Under the pieces are notes generated by a model. It was not told where the DNA came from and ran no database searches. It was given only the letters and a program-made list of their open reading frames with translations. A stretch of 64,000 nucleotides of DNA from Alphaproteobacteria bacterium (GTDB lineage Bacteria > Pseudomonadota > Alphaproteobacteria > Caulobacterales > Parvularculaceae): contig JAUIMC010000020.1 in NCBI GenBank assembly GCA_030433215.1, forward strand, positions 1 to 64,000, written 5' to 3'. This document shows, in pieces, positions 1-8,638 of this stretch; position 1 is the first letter of the stretch, and every line of letters begins with the position of its first letter. Position numbers and translations under genes: made by a program.

Positions 1-500
1 ACGACATAAAGATCGGAAACCCCGGCGCCGGAGATGAAGGCTTTCGAGCCGTTCAGCACATACTCGTCGCCGTCCTTCACCGCCTTGGTCTTGAGCGCCG
101 CCGCGTCAGAGCCCGAGCCCGGCTCGGTGAGGCAATAGCTCGCCACCATCTCCATGGAAGTCAGTTTCGGGCAGTATTTCTGGCGCAGTTCTTCCGACGC
201 GAAGCGGTCGATCATCCAGGAACACATATTGTGGATGGAAATATAGGCCGCTGTCGCCGTGCATCCGGCGGAAAGCGCCTCGAAGATGATCGCCGCGTCG
301 AGACGGCCGAGCGCCGAACCGCCCACATCCTCGCGCGTATAGATTCCGGCTAGCCCGAGCTCAGCCGACTTCTTGATGACGTCCACGGGGAAATGCTTCT
401 GCTCGTCCCATTCCGCCGCGTGGGGCGCCAGTTCGTCTTCTGCAAAGCGACGCGCCATTTCCTGAATGGCTTCCTGTTCGTCGGACAGGGCGAAATCCAT
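1..500 (-). CDS. acyl-CoA dehydrogenase, N-terminal part (cut by window edge)
   Basis: This is the first 166 or so residues of a flavin acyl-CoA dehydrogenase; the C-terminal part lies beyond the left edge. The start is the ATG at 500-498, directly after the stop of the DedA-family gene. The visible protein has the N-terminal helical domain and the substrate/FAD-contacting stretch [16 protein letters not shown], typical of the family, followed by a KAFISGAG segment. These enzymes oxidise acyl-CoA to enoyl-CoA and pass electrons to ETF. Its place as the last visible gene of an mmsA operon suggests isobutyryl-CoA or another branched-chain substrate (valine degradation). That specificity is inferred from context. 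Confidence 0.88.
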   Translation of the reverse strand, partial: MDFALSDEQEAIQEMARRFAEDELAPHAAEWDEQKHFPVDVIKKSAELGLAGIYTREDVGGSALGRLDAAIIFEALSAGCTATAAYISIHNMCSWMIDRFASEELRQKYCPKLTSMEMVASYCLTEPGSGSDAAALKTKAVKDGDEYVLNGSKAFISGAGVSDLYV

Positions 501-1205
501 TTACGACTGCTCCTCTTCTTTTTTTTGTTCTGTTTCGTGCTCTTCTTTTTCGTAGGGCGTGCCTTCAAAACCCGGCATGTCCGGCATGGGATGATCCATT
601 TCCTTGGACAGCGGCGTCATCACGCCTTCATGCTTGCGCCGGTGATTGAGCCAGCGGAACAGGATGTAGGCGACGAGCAGCACGATCGCGACCGCCGGCA
701 TCCAGACCACCGCTTCTTCCCCGGCGACAGCGCCGATGGTGTGAAACAGGGTGAAGACAACGGCGATGTAGAGCGACGCCGTAAAAACCAGGGTCAACAC
801 ATATTTCGGGTAATAGGCCTTGAAGAAGCCAGCGGCGATATAGGTGGGGATGCGCGTGCCCGGGACGAACCGCGCCGTCAGCATAGTTTGCAGGAATTCC
901 TTGCGGATGAGATCGCCCGCCACCGAAACGCCGGGTTTTTCCGCAAAGCGGTGCGCCCAGTCGTAACGCCGGGCGAGCCGGCCCATCCAGTATTTCCAGG
1001 CGTCCGATGCGACAAGCCCGCACAGGATGGCGATAATCAGGAACGGCGTCGGCGCCACCTTCGCCAGCGACGCGGCGGCGGCGAGGATGACCCCGAAATC
1101 TTCCTGCAGGAAGGGCGAAAAGAAGAGAACGGCGAAAAGCACCCAGACGCTCATCGTGCCGATATCAGAGACTTCAATGCCAAACACCCTGCCAACGCTC
1201 CTCAT
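501..1205 (-). CDS. DedA/SNARE-associated family inner-membrane protein
   Basis: A 234-residue membrane protein with several hydrophobic segments and the DedA-family signature TARFVPGTRIPTYIAAG near residues 115-130, an arginine-rich re-entrant motif. Members of this family act as lipid (undecaprenyl-phosphate or phospholipid) transporters or membrane-homeostasis factors; the substrate here is unknown. The C-terminal 35 residues are charged and rich in Glu and Lys, probably a cytoplasmic tail. The ATG overlaps the stop of the upstream GFA gene by 4 bases, and the stop abuts the ATG of the acyl-CoA dehydrogenase, so the genes are translationally coupled. Its link to valine catabolism is unclear. 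Confidence 0.8.
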   Translation of the reverse strand: MRSVGRVFGIEVSDIGTMSVWVLFAVLFFSPFLQEDFGVILAAAASLAKVAPTPFLIIAILCGLVASDAWKYWMGRLARRYDWAHRFAEKPGVSVAGDLIRKEFLQTMLTARFVPGTRIPTYIAAGFFKAYYPKYVLTLVFTASLYIAVVFTLFHTIGAVAGEEAVVWMPAVAIVLLVAYILFRWLNHRRKHEGVMTPLSKEMDHPMPDMPGFEGTPYEKEEHETEQKKEEEQS

Positions 1206-1609
1206 GCTTGCGAGCTCCCTTGCGGCGGCTCGTCCACAAGGTCGTAATAGCAGCCCTTGTCGTCGACAAATATGTGCTGGGTCAACTTCAGCGGCGGATT
1301 ACCGTGGATGGCGCCCGCCCCCACGGAAATCATTTCCCCGGCGGGACCGGCCTCAGCCCGGCGCCAGAACAGGGCCGAGCCGCAATCCCGGCAAAAGCCC
1401 CGGCTGGCGGCGTCCGAGGACCGGAACCAGCCGACCCGGTCCTCGCCGGTCACGAAAGAGAGCCCGGCGCGCGGGCCCTTCACCACGGCCCAGTAATGCC
1501 CGCTCCAGCGCCGGCATTGCCCGCAATGACAGGCTGTGACGGCGAGGTCGTCGGTCTCAAAGTCGAATTCGACCGCGCCGCACAGGCAGCTTCCGTGAAG
1601 AACCGTCAT
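1202..1609 (-). CDS. GFA/CENP-V family zinc protein
   Basis: A 135-residue protein of the glutathione-dependent formaldehyde-activating (GFA)-like fold. The zinc-binding cysteines are visible: CLCG near residue 9, CHCGQC near residue 28 and CRDCG near residue 74. Family members bind structural zinc, and some are thought to aid S-hydroxymethylglutathione formation; most are uncharacterised. The gene lies 22 bases downstream of mmsA and overlaps the DedA-family start by 4 bases, so it is probably in the mmsA operon. Whether it handles aldehyde by-products of the pathway is only a guess. Confidence 0.85.
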   Translation of the reverse strand: MTVLHGSCLCGAVEFDFETDDLAVTACHCGQCRRWSGHYWAVVKGPRAGLSFVTGEDRVGWFRSSDAASRGFCRDCGSALFWRRAEAGPAGEMISVGAGAIHGNPPLKLTQHIFVDDKGCYYDLVDEPPQGSSQA

Positions 1610-1631
1610 TCAGTCCTCTTTCGCCGCCGCC

Positions 1632-3125
1632 TCAATCCATCGTGGGAATGACAAATTCCGAGCCCTGGACGTCTTCGGGCCAGCGCTGGGTGATGGTCTT
1701 GATCTTGGTCCAGAACCGGACGCCTTCCGGTCCGTGCTGGTTGGTGTCGCCGAAGCCGGAGCGCTTCCAGCCGCCGAAGGTATGATAGGCGACCGGCACC
1801 GGGATCGGCACATTGATGCCGACCATGCCCACATTGACCTTCGCCGCGAACTCGCGGGCCGCAGCGCCGTTGCGGGTAAAGATCGCGACGCCGTTGCCAT
1901 ATTGGTGGTTGGACGGGAGCGCCGTCGCCTCCTCGAAGTTTTTGGCGCGCACGATCTGCAAGACCGGGCCGAAGATTTCATCGATATAGGATTTATGATT
2001 GGGCTTGGCCTTGTCGAGCAGCGTGCCGCCCATGAAGAAGCCGTTCTCATAGCCCTGAAGCTTGAACTCACGGCCATCAACGAGCAGCTCCTGGCCTTCG
2101 TCAACCGCCATCTGGATGTAATTGGAAACGCGCTCCTTGTGGGCGGCCGTTACAAGCGGGCCGAGGTCGGAATCTTCAGACATCGACGGGCCGATGCGAA
2201 GCGCCTCGACCTTGGGCTTGAGCATGGCGATCAGTTCTTCAGCCGTGCCCTCGCCCACCGGCACCGCCACCGGCGTCGCCATGCAGCGCTCGCCGGCCGA
2301 CCCGAAGGCCGAGCCGATGAGATTGTTGACGGCGTTTTCCATGTCCGCATCGGGCAGGATGACCATGTGGTTCTTGGCGCCGCCGAAGGCCTGCACGCGT
2401 TTGCCGTGTTTGGCGCCTTCCGCGTAGATGTAATTGGCGATGTCCGACGAACCGACGAAGGAGATCGCCTTGACCCGCGGCTCCTGTAGAAGCGCGTCCA
2501 CGGACTCCTTGTCGCCATTGACGACGTTCAAGATCCCTTCCGGCGCGCCGGCCTCCATCATCAGCTCGGCAAGACGCAAGGGACAGGAGGGGTCGCGCTC
2601 GGACGGCTTGTTGATGAAGGCGTTTCCGCAGGCGATCGCGACGCCGAACATCCACATGGGGATCATGGCCGGGAAGTTGAACGGCGTGATGCCCGCGACG
2701 ACGCCCAGCGGCTGGCGCATGGAATAGACGTCAATGCCGGGACCGGCGGCTTCGGTGTATTCGCCCTTTTGCAGATGCGGAATGCCGCAGGCGAACTCGA
2801 TGACTTCAAGCCCGCGCTGCACGTCGCCGCGCGCGTCGGGCAGAATTTTGCCGTGCTCGTTGGAAATCAGCTTCGCCAGATTGTCCATGTCCTTTTCGAC
2901 AAGCTCTTTGAACTTGAAGAGGACCCGCGCCCGGCGCTGGGGATTGGTCGCCGCCCAGGCGGGAAACGCCTTTTCCGCCGCATCCACCGCCTTCACGACT
3001 TCCGCGACGCTCGCCAGCGAGACCTGCGCCTGAACCTCGCCCGTGGACGGGTTGAAAATGTCCGACACGCGACCGCTCGCGCCCTCAACATGCTTGCCGC
3101 TGATGAAATGTCCGTGGGTCGTCAT
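1632..3125 (-). CDS. mmsA: methylmalonate-semialdehyde dehydrogenase (CoA-acylating)
   Basis: A 497-residue aldehyde dehydrogenase of normal length for MmsA. It converts methylmalonate or malonate semialdehyde plus CoA and NAD to propionyl- or acetyl-CoA with CO2 loss, a late step of valine (and inositol/thymine) degradation. Visible features are the TPFNFPAMIP motif with Asn150, the FVGSSDIA cofactor loop near 223, and the catalytic Cys281 in SAGERCMATPVAV, which matches MmsA rather than general ALDHs. The ATG at 3125 gives MTTHGHFISGKHVEG, the usual N-terminus; the open frame extends upstream without a plausible start. It heads a minus-strand operon and is divergent from a LysR regulator, a common arrangement for mmsA. 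Confidence 0.95.
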   Translation of the reverse strand: MTTHGHFISGKHVEGASGRVSDIFNPSTGEVQAQVSLASVAEVVKAVDAAEKAFPAWAATNPQRRARVLFKFKELVEKDMDNLAKLISNEHGKILPDARGDVQRGLEVIEFACGIPHLQKGEYTEAAGPGIDVYSMRQPLGVVAGITPFNFPAMIPMWMFGVAIACGNAFINKPSERDPSCPLRLAELMMEAGAPEGILNVVNGDKESVDALLQEPRVKAISFVGSSDIANYIYAEGAKHGKRVQAFGGAKNHMVILPDADMENAVNNLIGSAFGSAGERCMATPVAVPVGEGTAEELIAMLKPKVEALRIGPSMSEDSDLGPLVTAAHKERVSNYIQMAVDEGQELLVDGREFKLQGYENGFFMGGTLLDKAKPNHKSYIDEIFGPVLQIVRAKNFEEATALPSNHQYGNGVAIFTRNGAAAREFAAKVNVGMVGINVPIPVPVAYHTFGGWKRSGFGDTNQHGPEGVRFWTKIKTITQRWPEDVQGSEFVIPTMD

Positions 3126-3188
3126 GAAATGCCTCGCCTGTTTGTATTGCTTTTCCGGGAACATGGCGACAAAATTGCGAAAAGTGAA

Positions 3189-3202
3189 TTGCAATATTGC
3201 AA
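3189..3202. promoter_or_regulatory. 14-bp perfect palindrome, candidate LysR operator
   Basis: TTGCAATATTGCAA is a perfect palindrome in the 107-bp divergent interval between mmsA (start 3125, minus) and the LysR-type gene (start 3233, plus). It has the T-N11-A form typical of LysR-family binding sites and lies 31 bases before the regulator ATG, a usual place for autoregulation with divergent activation. The assignment is inferred from position and symmetry. Confidence 0.6.
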
Positions 3203-3232
3203 AGCACGCTTGCAGGCGGCGACAGGCTGACC

Positions 3233-4111
3233 ATGATCCAGTGGGACGATCTCAGATTTTTCATCGCCGCCGCCCGGAGCGGGTCCTTTACAGACGCCGC
3301 GCGGCTTGCCGGCGCTGATGTGGCGACGGTCAGCCGCCGGGTTGCGCGGCTTGAAACCGCGCTCAAGGCGACGCTCTTCGTGCGCTCCTCCTCAGGCCTG
3401 AAGCTGACAGCGATCGGCCGAACCATCCTCGAAGACAGCGAAGGCATCGAGGCGCTGGTGGCCAGGGTTCGAACGCCCGCCGCCCAAACCCAGATCGCCG
3501 GCACGGTGCGAATCAGCGTCTCGGAGGGCTTCGGCGGAGAAATTCTGGCCCCGGCCCTGCCCTTGCTTCTGAAGGACGCCCCCGGCCTCAATATCGAGCT
3601 TGCCGCCAATGCCGGCTTTCTATCGCCTTCGACTCGCGAGGTGGACATCGCGGTGACCTTGAGCGCACCGAATGACTCCCGCCTGATTGTCGAGCCGCTG
3701 ACCGAATATCGGCTCGGTCTTTTCGCGGCGCCGTCCTATCTGGAACGGTGCGGGCGCCCCCGTCGCATTGCTGATCTCCTGTCGCACCAGATCGTCGGCT
3801 ATATCGAAGACCTCGTCTATTCGCAGGAGTTGCGTTATCTCGACGAAATTCACCCCGATCTGAAAACGACCGTTTCCAGCACATCTATTCACGCCCAACG
3901 CGCGATCCTTAAAAATGGCGGCGGCGTCGGCGTGCTGCCGTTCTTTCTGTCTGCAGGGCTGGAACAGCTTTTTCCGCAGCGGATTTCGCTGACACGAAAA
4001 TTCTGGATTTCAACGCACAGGGACGTCGCCGAAACCGCGCGCATCAAGTTCATTCACGCCGCGCTGAGAAAAATCGTCACTGAGAAAGCATCGATGCTGA
4101 CGCAGCCTTAG
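3233..4111 (+). CDS. LysR-family transcriptional regulator (probable regulator of mmsA operon)
   Basis: A 292-residue LysR-type regulator. An N-terminal winged helix-turn-helix (residues 4-62, with SFTDAARLAGADVATVSRRV) is followed by a periplasmic-binding-like effector domain of usual length. The start at 3233 (MIQWDDLRFFIAAARSGSF) aligns with family N-termini; an in-frame earlier codon at 3197 falls inside the palindromic operator and is unlikely. It is transcribed divergently from mmsA, so it probably activates that operon in response to a valine or isobutyrate intermediate and represses itself. The ligand is not visible. Confidence 0.88.
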   Translation: MIQWDDLRFFIAAARSGSFTDAARLAGADVATVSRRVARLETALKATLFVRSSSGLKLTAIGRTILEDSEGIEALVARVRTPAAQTQIAGTVRISVSEGFGGEILAPALPLLLKDAPGLNIELAANAGFLSPSTREVDIAVTLSAPNDSRLIVEPLTEYRLGLFAAPSYLERCGRPRRIADLLSHQIVGYIEDLVYSQELRYLDEIHPDLKTTVSSTSIHAQRAILKNGGGVGVLPFFLSAGLEQLFPQRISLTRKFWISTHRDVAETARIKFIHAALRKIVTEKASMLTQP

Positions 4112-4131
4112 TCTGAAGGCTTTGACAAAAG

Positions 4132-5355
4132 CTAGATCGTCGCGTCGAGCGCCTCGATGAGCTTTGCGACTTCCGCTTCGCTTGTGTAGTGAACGAAGCT
4201 GACCCGAAGCGCGCCATGGGCAGGGTCGACCCCTTGCGCCTCAAGGCAGCGAAGACCGTAAAAGCTGCCGCCCCCGGCCATGATCCCGAGCGGCGCCAGC
4301 TTCGCGGCGACCGCAGCGCCCGGCTCTTCCAGCACGGCGGCGATGGTGGGGGCGCGATTTTCCGCCTCGCGCGGTCCCAAAAGGCGCACGGAATTCTTCT
4401 CCGCGAGATAATCGAGCAAGGGCTGCGCGAGCGCGATCTCATGGCCGCGCATCTTGTCGTGAACAGCCTTCGCGCGCGCGGTCGCGGACGCCCCGGCGCC
4501 GCCATGATGCGCGTAAAGCGCGTCCACATAATCGGCCATGCCGGCGGCGGCGGCGACTTGCGCGTGATCGGGGCCGGCCGGCGTGAAGCGCTTGTAGAGC
4601 GTATCGGCGTTGAAGAAATGCGCCTGGTTCGGCAGCTTCTCGCCCAGCGCGCGGCGGATGACCATCACCCCCTGATGGGGGCCGTAGGTTTTGTAGGCCG
4701 AGAAAAGATAGATATCGGCGCCCAGCTCTTCGACGTCCGGAAACCCATGAGGCGCATAGCTGACCCCGTCGACACAGATGACCGCCCCCGCCTCATGGGC
4801 CAGCGCGGCGATTTCCGCCACCGGATTGATCTCCGCGACAATGTTCGAGCAGTGGGGAAAGCAGACGAGCTTCACTCTGTCGTCGAGCAGCGCCCGCAGG
4901 CCGTCCAGCGGAAGATGCCCTGTCTCGGGATCGAGCTTCCATTCGCGGATCTCGACGCCTCTCTCCGCCAGCCGCCGCCAAGGGCCGGAATTGGCTTCAT
5001 GGTCCTGGTCCGTGACGATGATTGCATCGCCGGGCGCCAGATACTCGCCGAAGGCGTGCGCCAGCACGTAGGTGTTCTGGGTGGTCGAGGGCCCGAAACT
5101 CACCTCGTCGGTGTCGACATTCAGCATCGCGGCCATGCGGCGCCGGGCTTCGTCCATTTCCTCGCCGCCAAGACGCGAGGCGTCATAGGGCCCGTAAGGC
5201 TGGACCTTTCGCGCGCGGTAAAACCGCGTCAGCCGGTCGATCACCTGCTTGCAGGCGTAAGACCCGCCGGCGTTCTCGAAAAAAGCCTGCCCCTTCAGGG
5301 ACGGTTCTGAAAAAGCGGGAAACTGGCTGCGGACGAAATCGAGATCGAGCGGCAT
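4132..5355 (-). CDS. class V aminotransferase, cysteine-desulfurase-like
   Basis: A 407-residue PLP enzyme of the aminotransferase class V fold. The PLP-binding Lys is probably Lys222 in FSAYKTYGPHQGVM, with the cofactor Asp in ICVDGVSYAPH (about residue 196). The sequence resembles the subfamily annotated as VC1184-type cysteine desulfurase family proteins rather than IscS or SufS: I see no mobile-loop catalytic cysteine of the RHCA type and no suf/isc genes nearby. It may therefore be a lyase or aminotransferase of unknown substrate. It converges with the LysR gene (20-base gap) and stands alone. Confidence 0.8.
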   Translation of the reverse strand: MPLDLDFVRSQFPAFSEPSLKGQAFFENAGGSYACKQVIDRLTRFYRARKVQPYGPYDASRLGGEEMDEARRRMAAMLNVDTDEVSFGPSTTQNTYVLAHAFGEYLAPGDAIIVTDQDHEANSGPWRRLAERGVEIREWKLDPETGHLPLDGLRALLDDRVKLVCFPHCSNIVAEINPVAEIAALAHEAGAVICVDGVSYAPHGFPDVEELGADIYLFSAYKTYGPHQGVMVIRRALGEKLPNQAHFFNADTLYKRFTPAGPDHAQVAAAAGMADYVDALYAHHGGAGASATARAKAVHDKMRGHEIALAQPLLDYLAEKNSVRLLGPREAENRAPTIAAVLEEPGAAVAAKLAPLGIMAGGGSFYGLRCLEAQGVDPAHGALRVSFVHYTSEAEVAKLIEALDATI

Positions 5356-5426
5356 ACGGGGCCTCGCGGAGTGATGCGGGGGCCACCCTTAGCGTCTCAT
5401 CGCGCCGTTGCAAGGACGCCGTCAGG

Positions 5427-5927
5427 CTATTCCACGAGCCTCAGGCCGGGATCGACCTCGGCGGCGAGCCGTCCGTTCGCGGCGCCGATGATATGCGTGA
5501 CGTTGACGCCGTCTTCGGCCAAGGGCGCCGTCACGGACCGGAACAGGATCCGGCGCCCGTCGCACAGGGTCAGGGCGTCGTCGCGGAAATGCGGCGCCTC
5601 GGAAGCGACGGCCGCATAGATGTCCGTCGTCGCCTTGTCGAGCAGCGTCACGGTCCAGTCCGCCTCGCCGCTCAGATGCACGTCCGAGAGCTTGGCGAGA
5701 CAATGTCCGAGATAGATGAAATAGGGAAAGCCGATGCTCTTTTCGAGATCGACGGCGAAGACCCAGTTCCAGTCGTCGCCGAGACTGGACTCCTGCATCG
5801 CCTGCCAACTTGGAAACTGCCCGCGCGCCGCGCGCGCCCAGGCGTCCACCAGTCTGCGGGTCAGCCGGCGGTCCGCCGCCGGCGCCGCCATTTCACCCCC
5901 GAAAAGCTCCGCTACGTCGCTCAGCAT
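5427..5927 (-). CDS. single-PAS-domain protein (PAS_5 type), paralogue 1
   Basis: A 166-residue soluble protein made almost only of one PAS-like domain of the alphaproteobacterial PAS_5 type. It shares with the neighbouring gene a core of FPYFIYLGHCLA (residues ~67-78), the GRRILFRSV strand, and an HIIGAANGRL ending. There is no output domain, so it probably works as a protein-interacting or ligand-sensing adaptor; the Caulobacter motility PAS protein MopJ is an example of this size, but that link is inference. The ATG at 5927 is used; an internal ATG at 5891 with a GGGGG tract upstream is an alternative. Confidence 0.7.
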   Translation of the reverse strand: MLSDVAELFGGEMAAPAADRRLTRRLVDAWARAARGQFPSWQAMQESSLGDDWNWVFAVDLEKSIGFPYFIYLGHCLAKLSDVHLSGEADWTVTLLDKATTDIYAAVASEAPHFRDDALTLCDGRRILFRSVTAPLAEDGVNVTHIIGAANGRLAAEVDPGLRLVE

Positions 5928-6042
5928 CGCCGCCCCGTTTGCTAGTTACAGAACAGACTATGACAGGTTCGTAAGCTGATGATTTTTTGCATAGGGCAAA
6001 TTTAGGTCAAATTTGCACGGAATCGCAGCTAACCATCACTGA

Positions 6043-6510
6043 TTACAGCATGCGGCCCTTGGCGGCCCCGAAAATATGACTGACGCTATCGCCGGTTTCG
6101 GAGACCGGCAGGAGGATGCTGCGAAACGCGACGCGGCGCCCGTTGTCGAGTTTCTTGATGTCGGAATACTCCACGGGATGCCGGTTCAGCGCCGCTTCAT
6201 CCATCTTGGACATGGCGGCGTCGAGCAATGTCTTTTCCCGGCGCGGATCGCCCATCGGATAGGCCGAGGAAAAACGCGCGATCTCGTCGCCCATATAAAT
6301 GAAATAGGGAAAGATATCCGACAGCCGCAGATCGATCGCGAAACAATAGGGGCGGTCGGGCCCGAGATTAAGCTCCTCGACCTGGCGCAGACTTGGCAGG
6401 CGGTCGCGGGCGATTCGCGCCCATTTGTTTTTGACGCGCTCGGTCAACCGCCGCTCGGTCATTCTGCGCTCTGCGGTCTTGACCGGATTCTCCAAAACGT
6501 CGCTTTTCAT
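6043..6510 (-). CDS. single-PAS-domain protein (PAS_5 type), paralogue 2
   Basis: A 155-residue paralogue of the gene just downstream, in tandem with a 115-bp gap. Shared landmarks are a basic N-terminal helix (RRLTERVKNKWARIARDRLPS), FPYFIYMGDEIARF, DNGRRVAFRSILLP and a final HIFGAAKGRML. It ends soon after the PAS core and has no output domain. The ATG at 6510 has a GGGAG-like site about 14 bases upstream; the frame extends to a TTG at 6558 that lacks support. Divergence between the two copies is high, so the duplication is old. Confidence 0.7.
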   Translation of the reverse strand: MKSDVLENPVKTAERRMTERRLTERVKNKWARIARDRLPSLRQVEELNLGPDRPYCFAIDLRLSDIFPYFIYMGDEIARFSSAYPMGDPRREKTLLDAAMSKMDEAALNRHPVEYSDIKKLDNGRRVAFRSILLPVSETGDSVSHIFGAAKGRML

Positions 6511-6715
6511 TTTCTGCCCGCCCGCTCCCTGCAACTTTTGCGGGAAGAGTGGCGGCAAGACATGAAGAAGCTATGTCCGCACGAACGGGGTTTTTTCCTA
6601 AATTTGAAGCTATTGCGCGCGAATCGCGGGCCGGGCGGGACCGCCGGGAAAGGGGGTGACGCTCCGCCCGGGCGGCCCTATAAGGAGCGCCCAAAGCGTG
6701 AAGAAGGGGTAAATC

Positions 6716-6808
6716 ATGAATCCAGGCTGGACCGCAGTCGCCATCATCGCGGCCTTTATTATCGCATTCGCCCTCCTGAATGTTATCGAAAAAGGCCGGC
6801 CCGACTAA
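6716..6808 (+). CDS. 30-residue single-span membrane peptide
   Basis: A short frame, ATG at 6716 to TAA at 6808, preceded by a good ribosome binding site (AAGGGG, 7 bases upstream). The peptide begins MNPGWTAVAII, has one hydrophobic segment (residues 5-22) and ends with a charged tail IEKGRPD. It lies 63 bases upstream of the antiporter gene in the same direction. The sequence looks like a real small membrane protein rather than noise: SD, hydrophobic span and polar tail are all in order. Similar tiny proteins occur beside genes in other alphaproteobacteria, but I cannot give a function. Confidence 0.6.
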   Translation: MNPGWTAVAIIAAFIIAFALLNVIEKGRPD

Positions 6809-6871
6809 GCCGCTTTACAGCGCCGCCCTTTTTCGGCCCGCCGGACGCCCCGATAACAATCCAGGAGTTTC

Positions 6872-7849
6872 ATGGTCCCGGAGATCGCCTCTCAGGTCGC
6901 CTTCGTCATTTTCGGCCTCGCTATCCTGCTGGTCGCCGGCGACCTTCTTGTCCGCGGCGCCGTCAGCCTTGCGGCGGCGCTGAAAATTCCGGCGCTCATC
7001 GTCAGCCTGACCATTGTCGCCTTCGGCACCTCCGCCCCGGAGCTGGTTGTGACCGTGCAGGCCGTGATGTCCGGCAATGACGGCATCGCGCTCGGCAATA
7101 TCATCGGCTCGAACATCGCCAATATCTTTCTCGTCCTCGGCGTGCCGGCGCTCATCTATCCGGTGGCGACTCATGTCCAGGGCCTGCGCCGACATGCGGT
7201 GATCATGCTGATCGCCACGGCGGCCTTCCTATTCGCCGCTTACGGGCCCGGAGAGATCGGCTTTCGCACAGGCGCCGCGTTGTTCGCCGGCATCGTGATC
7301 TATGTCGCCTATATGTGGATCCGCGCGGCGACCGGAAACGCAGAAACCTCGATCCTCGACGAGGTGGAGGAATATCAGGACGCCGCAGGGATCAATATGA
7401 AGACCCTGGCCTTCCTCGCGGGAGGTCTTGTGGGCCTGCCGCTGGGGGCGCATCTCCTCGTTTATAACGGCGCCAATCTCGCCGCCTATCTCGGCGTGCG
7501 CGAGGAGCTGATCGGCCTCACCATCGTCGCTTTCGGCACCTCCCTGCCCGAACTCGCCACGGTGTTCGCCGCCGCCCTGCACAAGAAATCGGATGTCGCC
7601 ATCGGCGGGGTTGTGGGCTCGAACATCTTCAATCTTCTGGCGGTCGGCGGCGCAGCGGGCCTTGCGGGCACGGCCGTCTTTGACGACGCGTCCCGCGCCC
7701 TCGACCTGCCCGTGATGGCGTTCGCCGCCATCGTGCTGGCGGCTTTCGTCCTGACCCGCAGAAACATCGGCCGTCTCACCGGCCTCCTGTTCACGGCGGG
7801 CTATATTGGCTTTATCCTCCTCCTCGCACAGAACGCAGGAGCCTTTTAA
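6872..7849 (+). CDS. yrbG: calcium/sodium antiporter, CaCA family
   Basis: A 325-residue inner-membrane exchanger with the two inverted alpha-repeats of the CaCA superfamily. The first repeat contains IVAFGTSAPELVVTVQA and GNIIGSNIANI (about residues 48-85); the second contains IVAFGTSLPELATVFAA and GGVVGSNIFNLL (about 218-260). The conserved Glu in GTSxPEL would bind cation. Length and repeat spacing fit YrbG-type proteins. A CAGGAG site lies 5 bases before the ATG. The next gene (SDR) begins 3 bases after its stop, so they share a transcript. Confidence 0.93.
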   Translation: MVPEIASQVAFVIFGLAILLVAGDLLVRGAVSLAAALKIPALIVSLTIVAFGTSAPELVVTVQAVMSGNDGIALGNIIGSNIANIFLVLGVPALIYPVATHVQGLRRHAVIMLIATAAFLFAAYGPGEIGFRTGAALFAGIVIYVAYMWIRAATGNAETSILDEVEEYQDAAGINMKTLAFLAGGLVGLPLGAHLLVYNGANLAAYLGVREELIGLTIVAFGTSLPELATVFAAALHKKSDVAIGGVVGSNIFNLLAVGGAAGLAGTAVFDDASRALDLPVMAFAAIVLAAFVLTRRNIGRLTGLLFTAGYIGFILLLAQNAGAF

Positions 7850-7852
7850 ATC

Positions 7853-8614
7853 ATGACGGCGGACAAGCCGGGCGCCGCGCTCGTCACCGGCGCAGGCAAA
7901 CGCATCGGCCGCGCGCTCGCGCTGACGCTGGCGGAAGCCGGCCATGACGTGGCGGTGCATTACAACGCCTCGAAAGACGGCGCCGACGAGGTGGTCTCGC
8001 TGATCGAAGCGAAAGGCCGCAAGGCCGTCGCGCTCAGCGCTGATCTGTCGAAAGAGGAAGACACGCGCATGCTGACGGCGCGCGCCGCTGATGCGCTCGG
8101 CCCGCTGTCGGTTCTCGTCAATTCAGCCTCGGTCTTCGAGCATGACGACATAGAAAGCATGACCCGCGAGAGCTGGGACCTTCACATGCAGGTCAATACG
8201 CGCGCCCCCGTCAAACTGGCGCAGGATTTCGCCGCCCAGGCGCCAAGGGACAGCCTGATCGTCAATCTGATCGACCAGCGCGTCCTCAAGCTGACGCCGC
8301 AATTCCTCTCCTATACGGCCTCGAAATCGGCGCTCTACACCCTGACCAAAACCCTCGCGCAAGGGCTCGGCGCCAAGGGCGTGCGCGTCAATGCTATTGG
8401 TCCGGGTCCCACCCTGAAGAACCCCCGCCAGTCCGATGACGACTGGGCCCGCCAGAACGAAGCGACGGTGCTTGGTTACGGCGCCGAACCCGACGATATA
8501 TGCGGGGCGCTTCTTTATCTGTTGTCAGCGCGTTCTGTCACAGGACAGATGATCGCCGTCGACGGAGGGCAACATCTGGCCTGGCGCACCCAGGACGTGC
8601 TGGTGCAGGAATAG
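7853..8614 (+). CDS. short-chain dehydrogenase, probable dihydropteridine/dihydromonapterin reductase
   Basis: A 253-residue classical SDR. The cofactor loop is TGAGKRIGRAL (residues 12-22); the Arg-Ile pair in this loop and the VNSASVF segment (89-95) are typical of the pteridine reductase/FolM group rather than FabG. The catalytic pair is Tyr154 and Lys158 in SYTASKSAL. It is followed 24 bases later by folB, and this pairing supports a role in reducing a dihydropterin, giving tetrahydromonapterin or backing up dihydrofolate reduction. Substrate is inferred from motif and neighbour. Confidence 0.8.
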   Translation: MTADKPGAALVTGAGKRIGRALALTLAEAGHDVAVHYNASKDGADEVVSLIEAKGRKAVALSADLSKEEDTRMLTARAADALGPLSVLVNSASVFEHDDIESMTRESWDLHMQVNTRAPVKLAQDFAAQAPRDSLIVNLIDQRVLKLTPQFLSYTASKSALYTLTKTLAQGLGAKGVRVNAIGPGPTLKNPRQSDDDWARQNEATVLGYGAEPDDICGALLYLLSARSVTGQMIAVDGGQHLAWRTQDVLVQE

Positions 8615-8638
8615 CCCCGAACAGCCTTTAAGCAGCTC

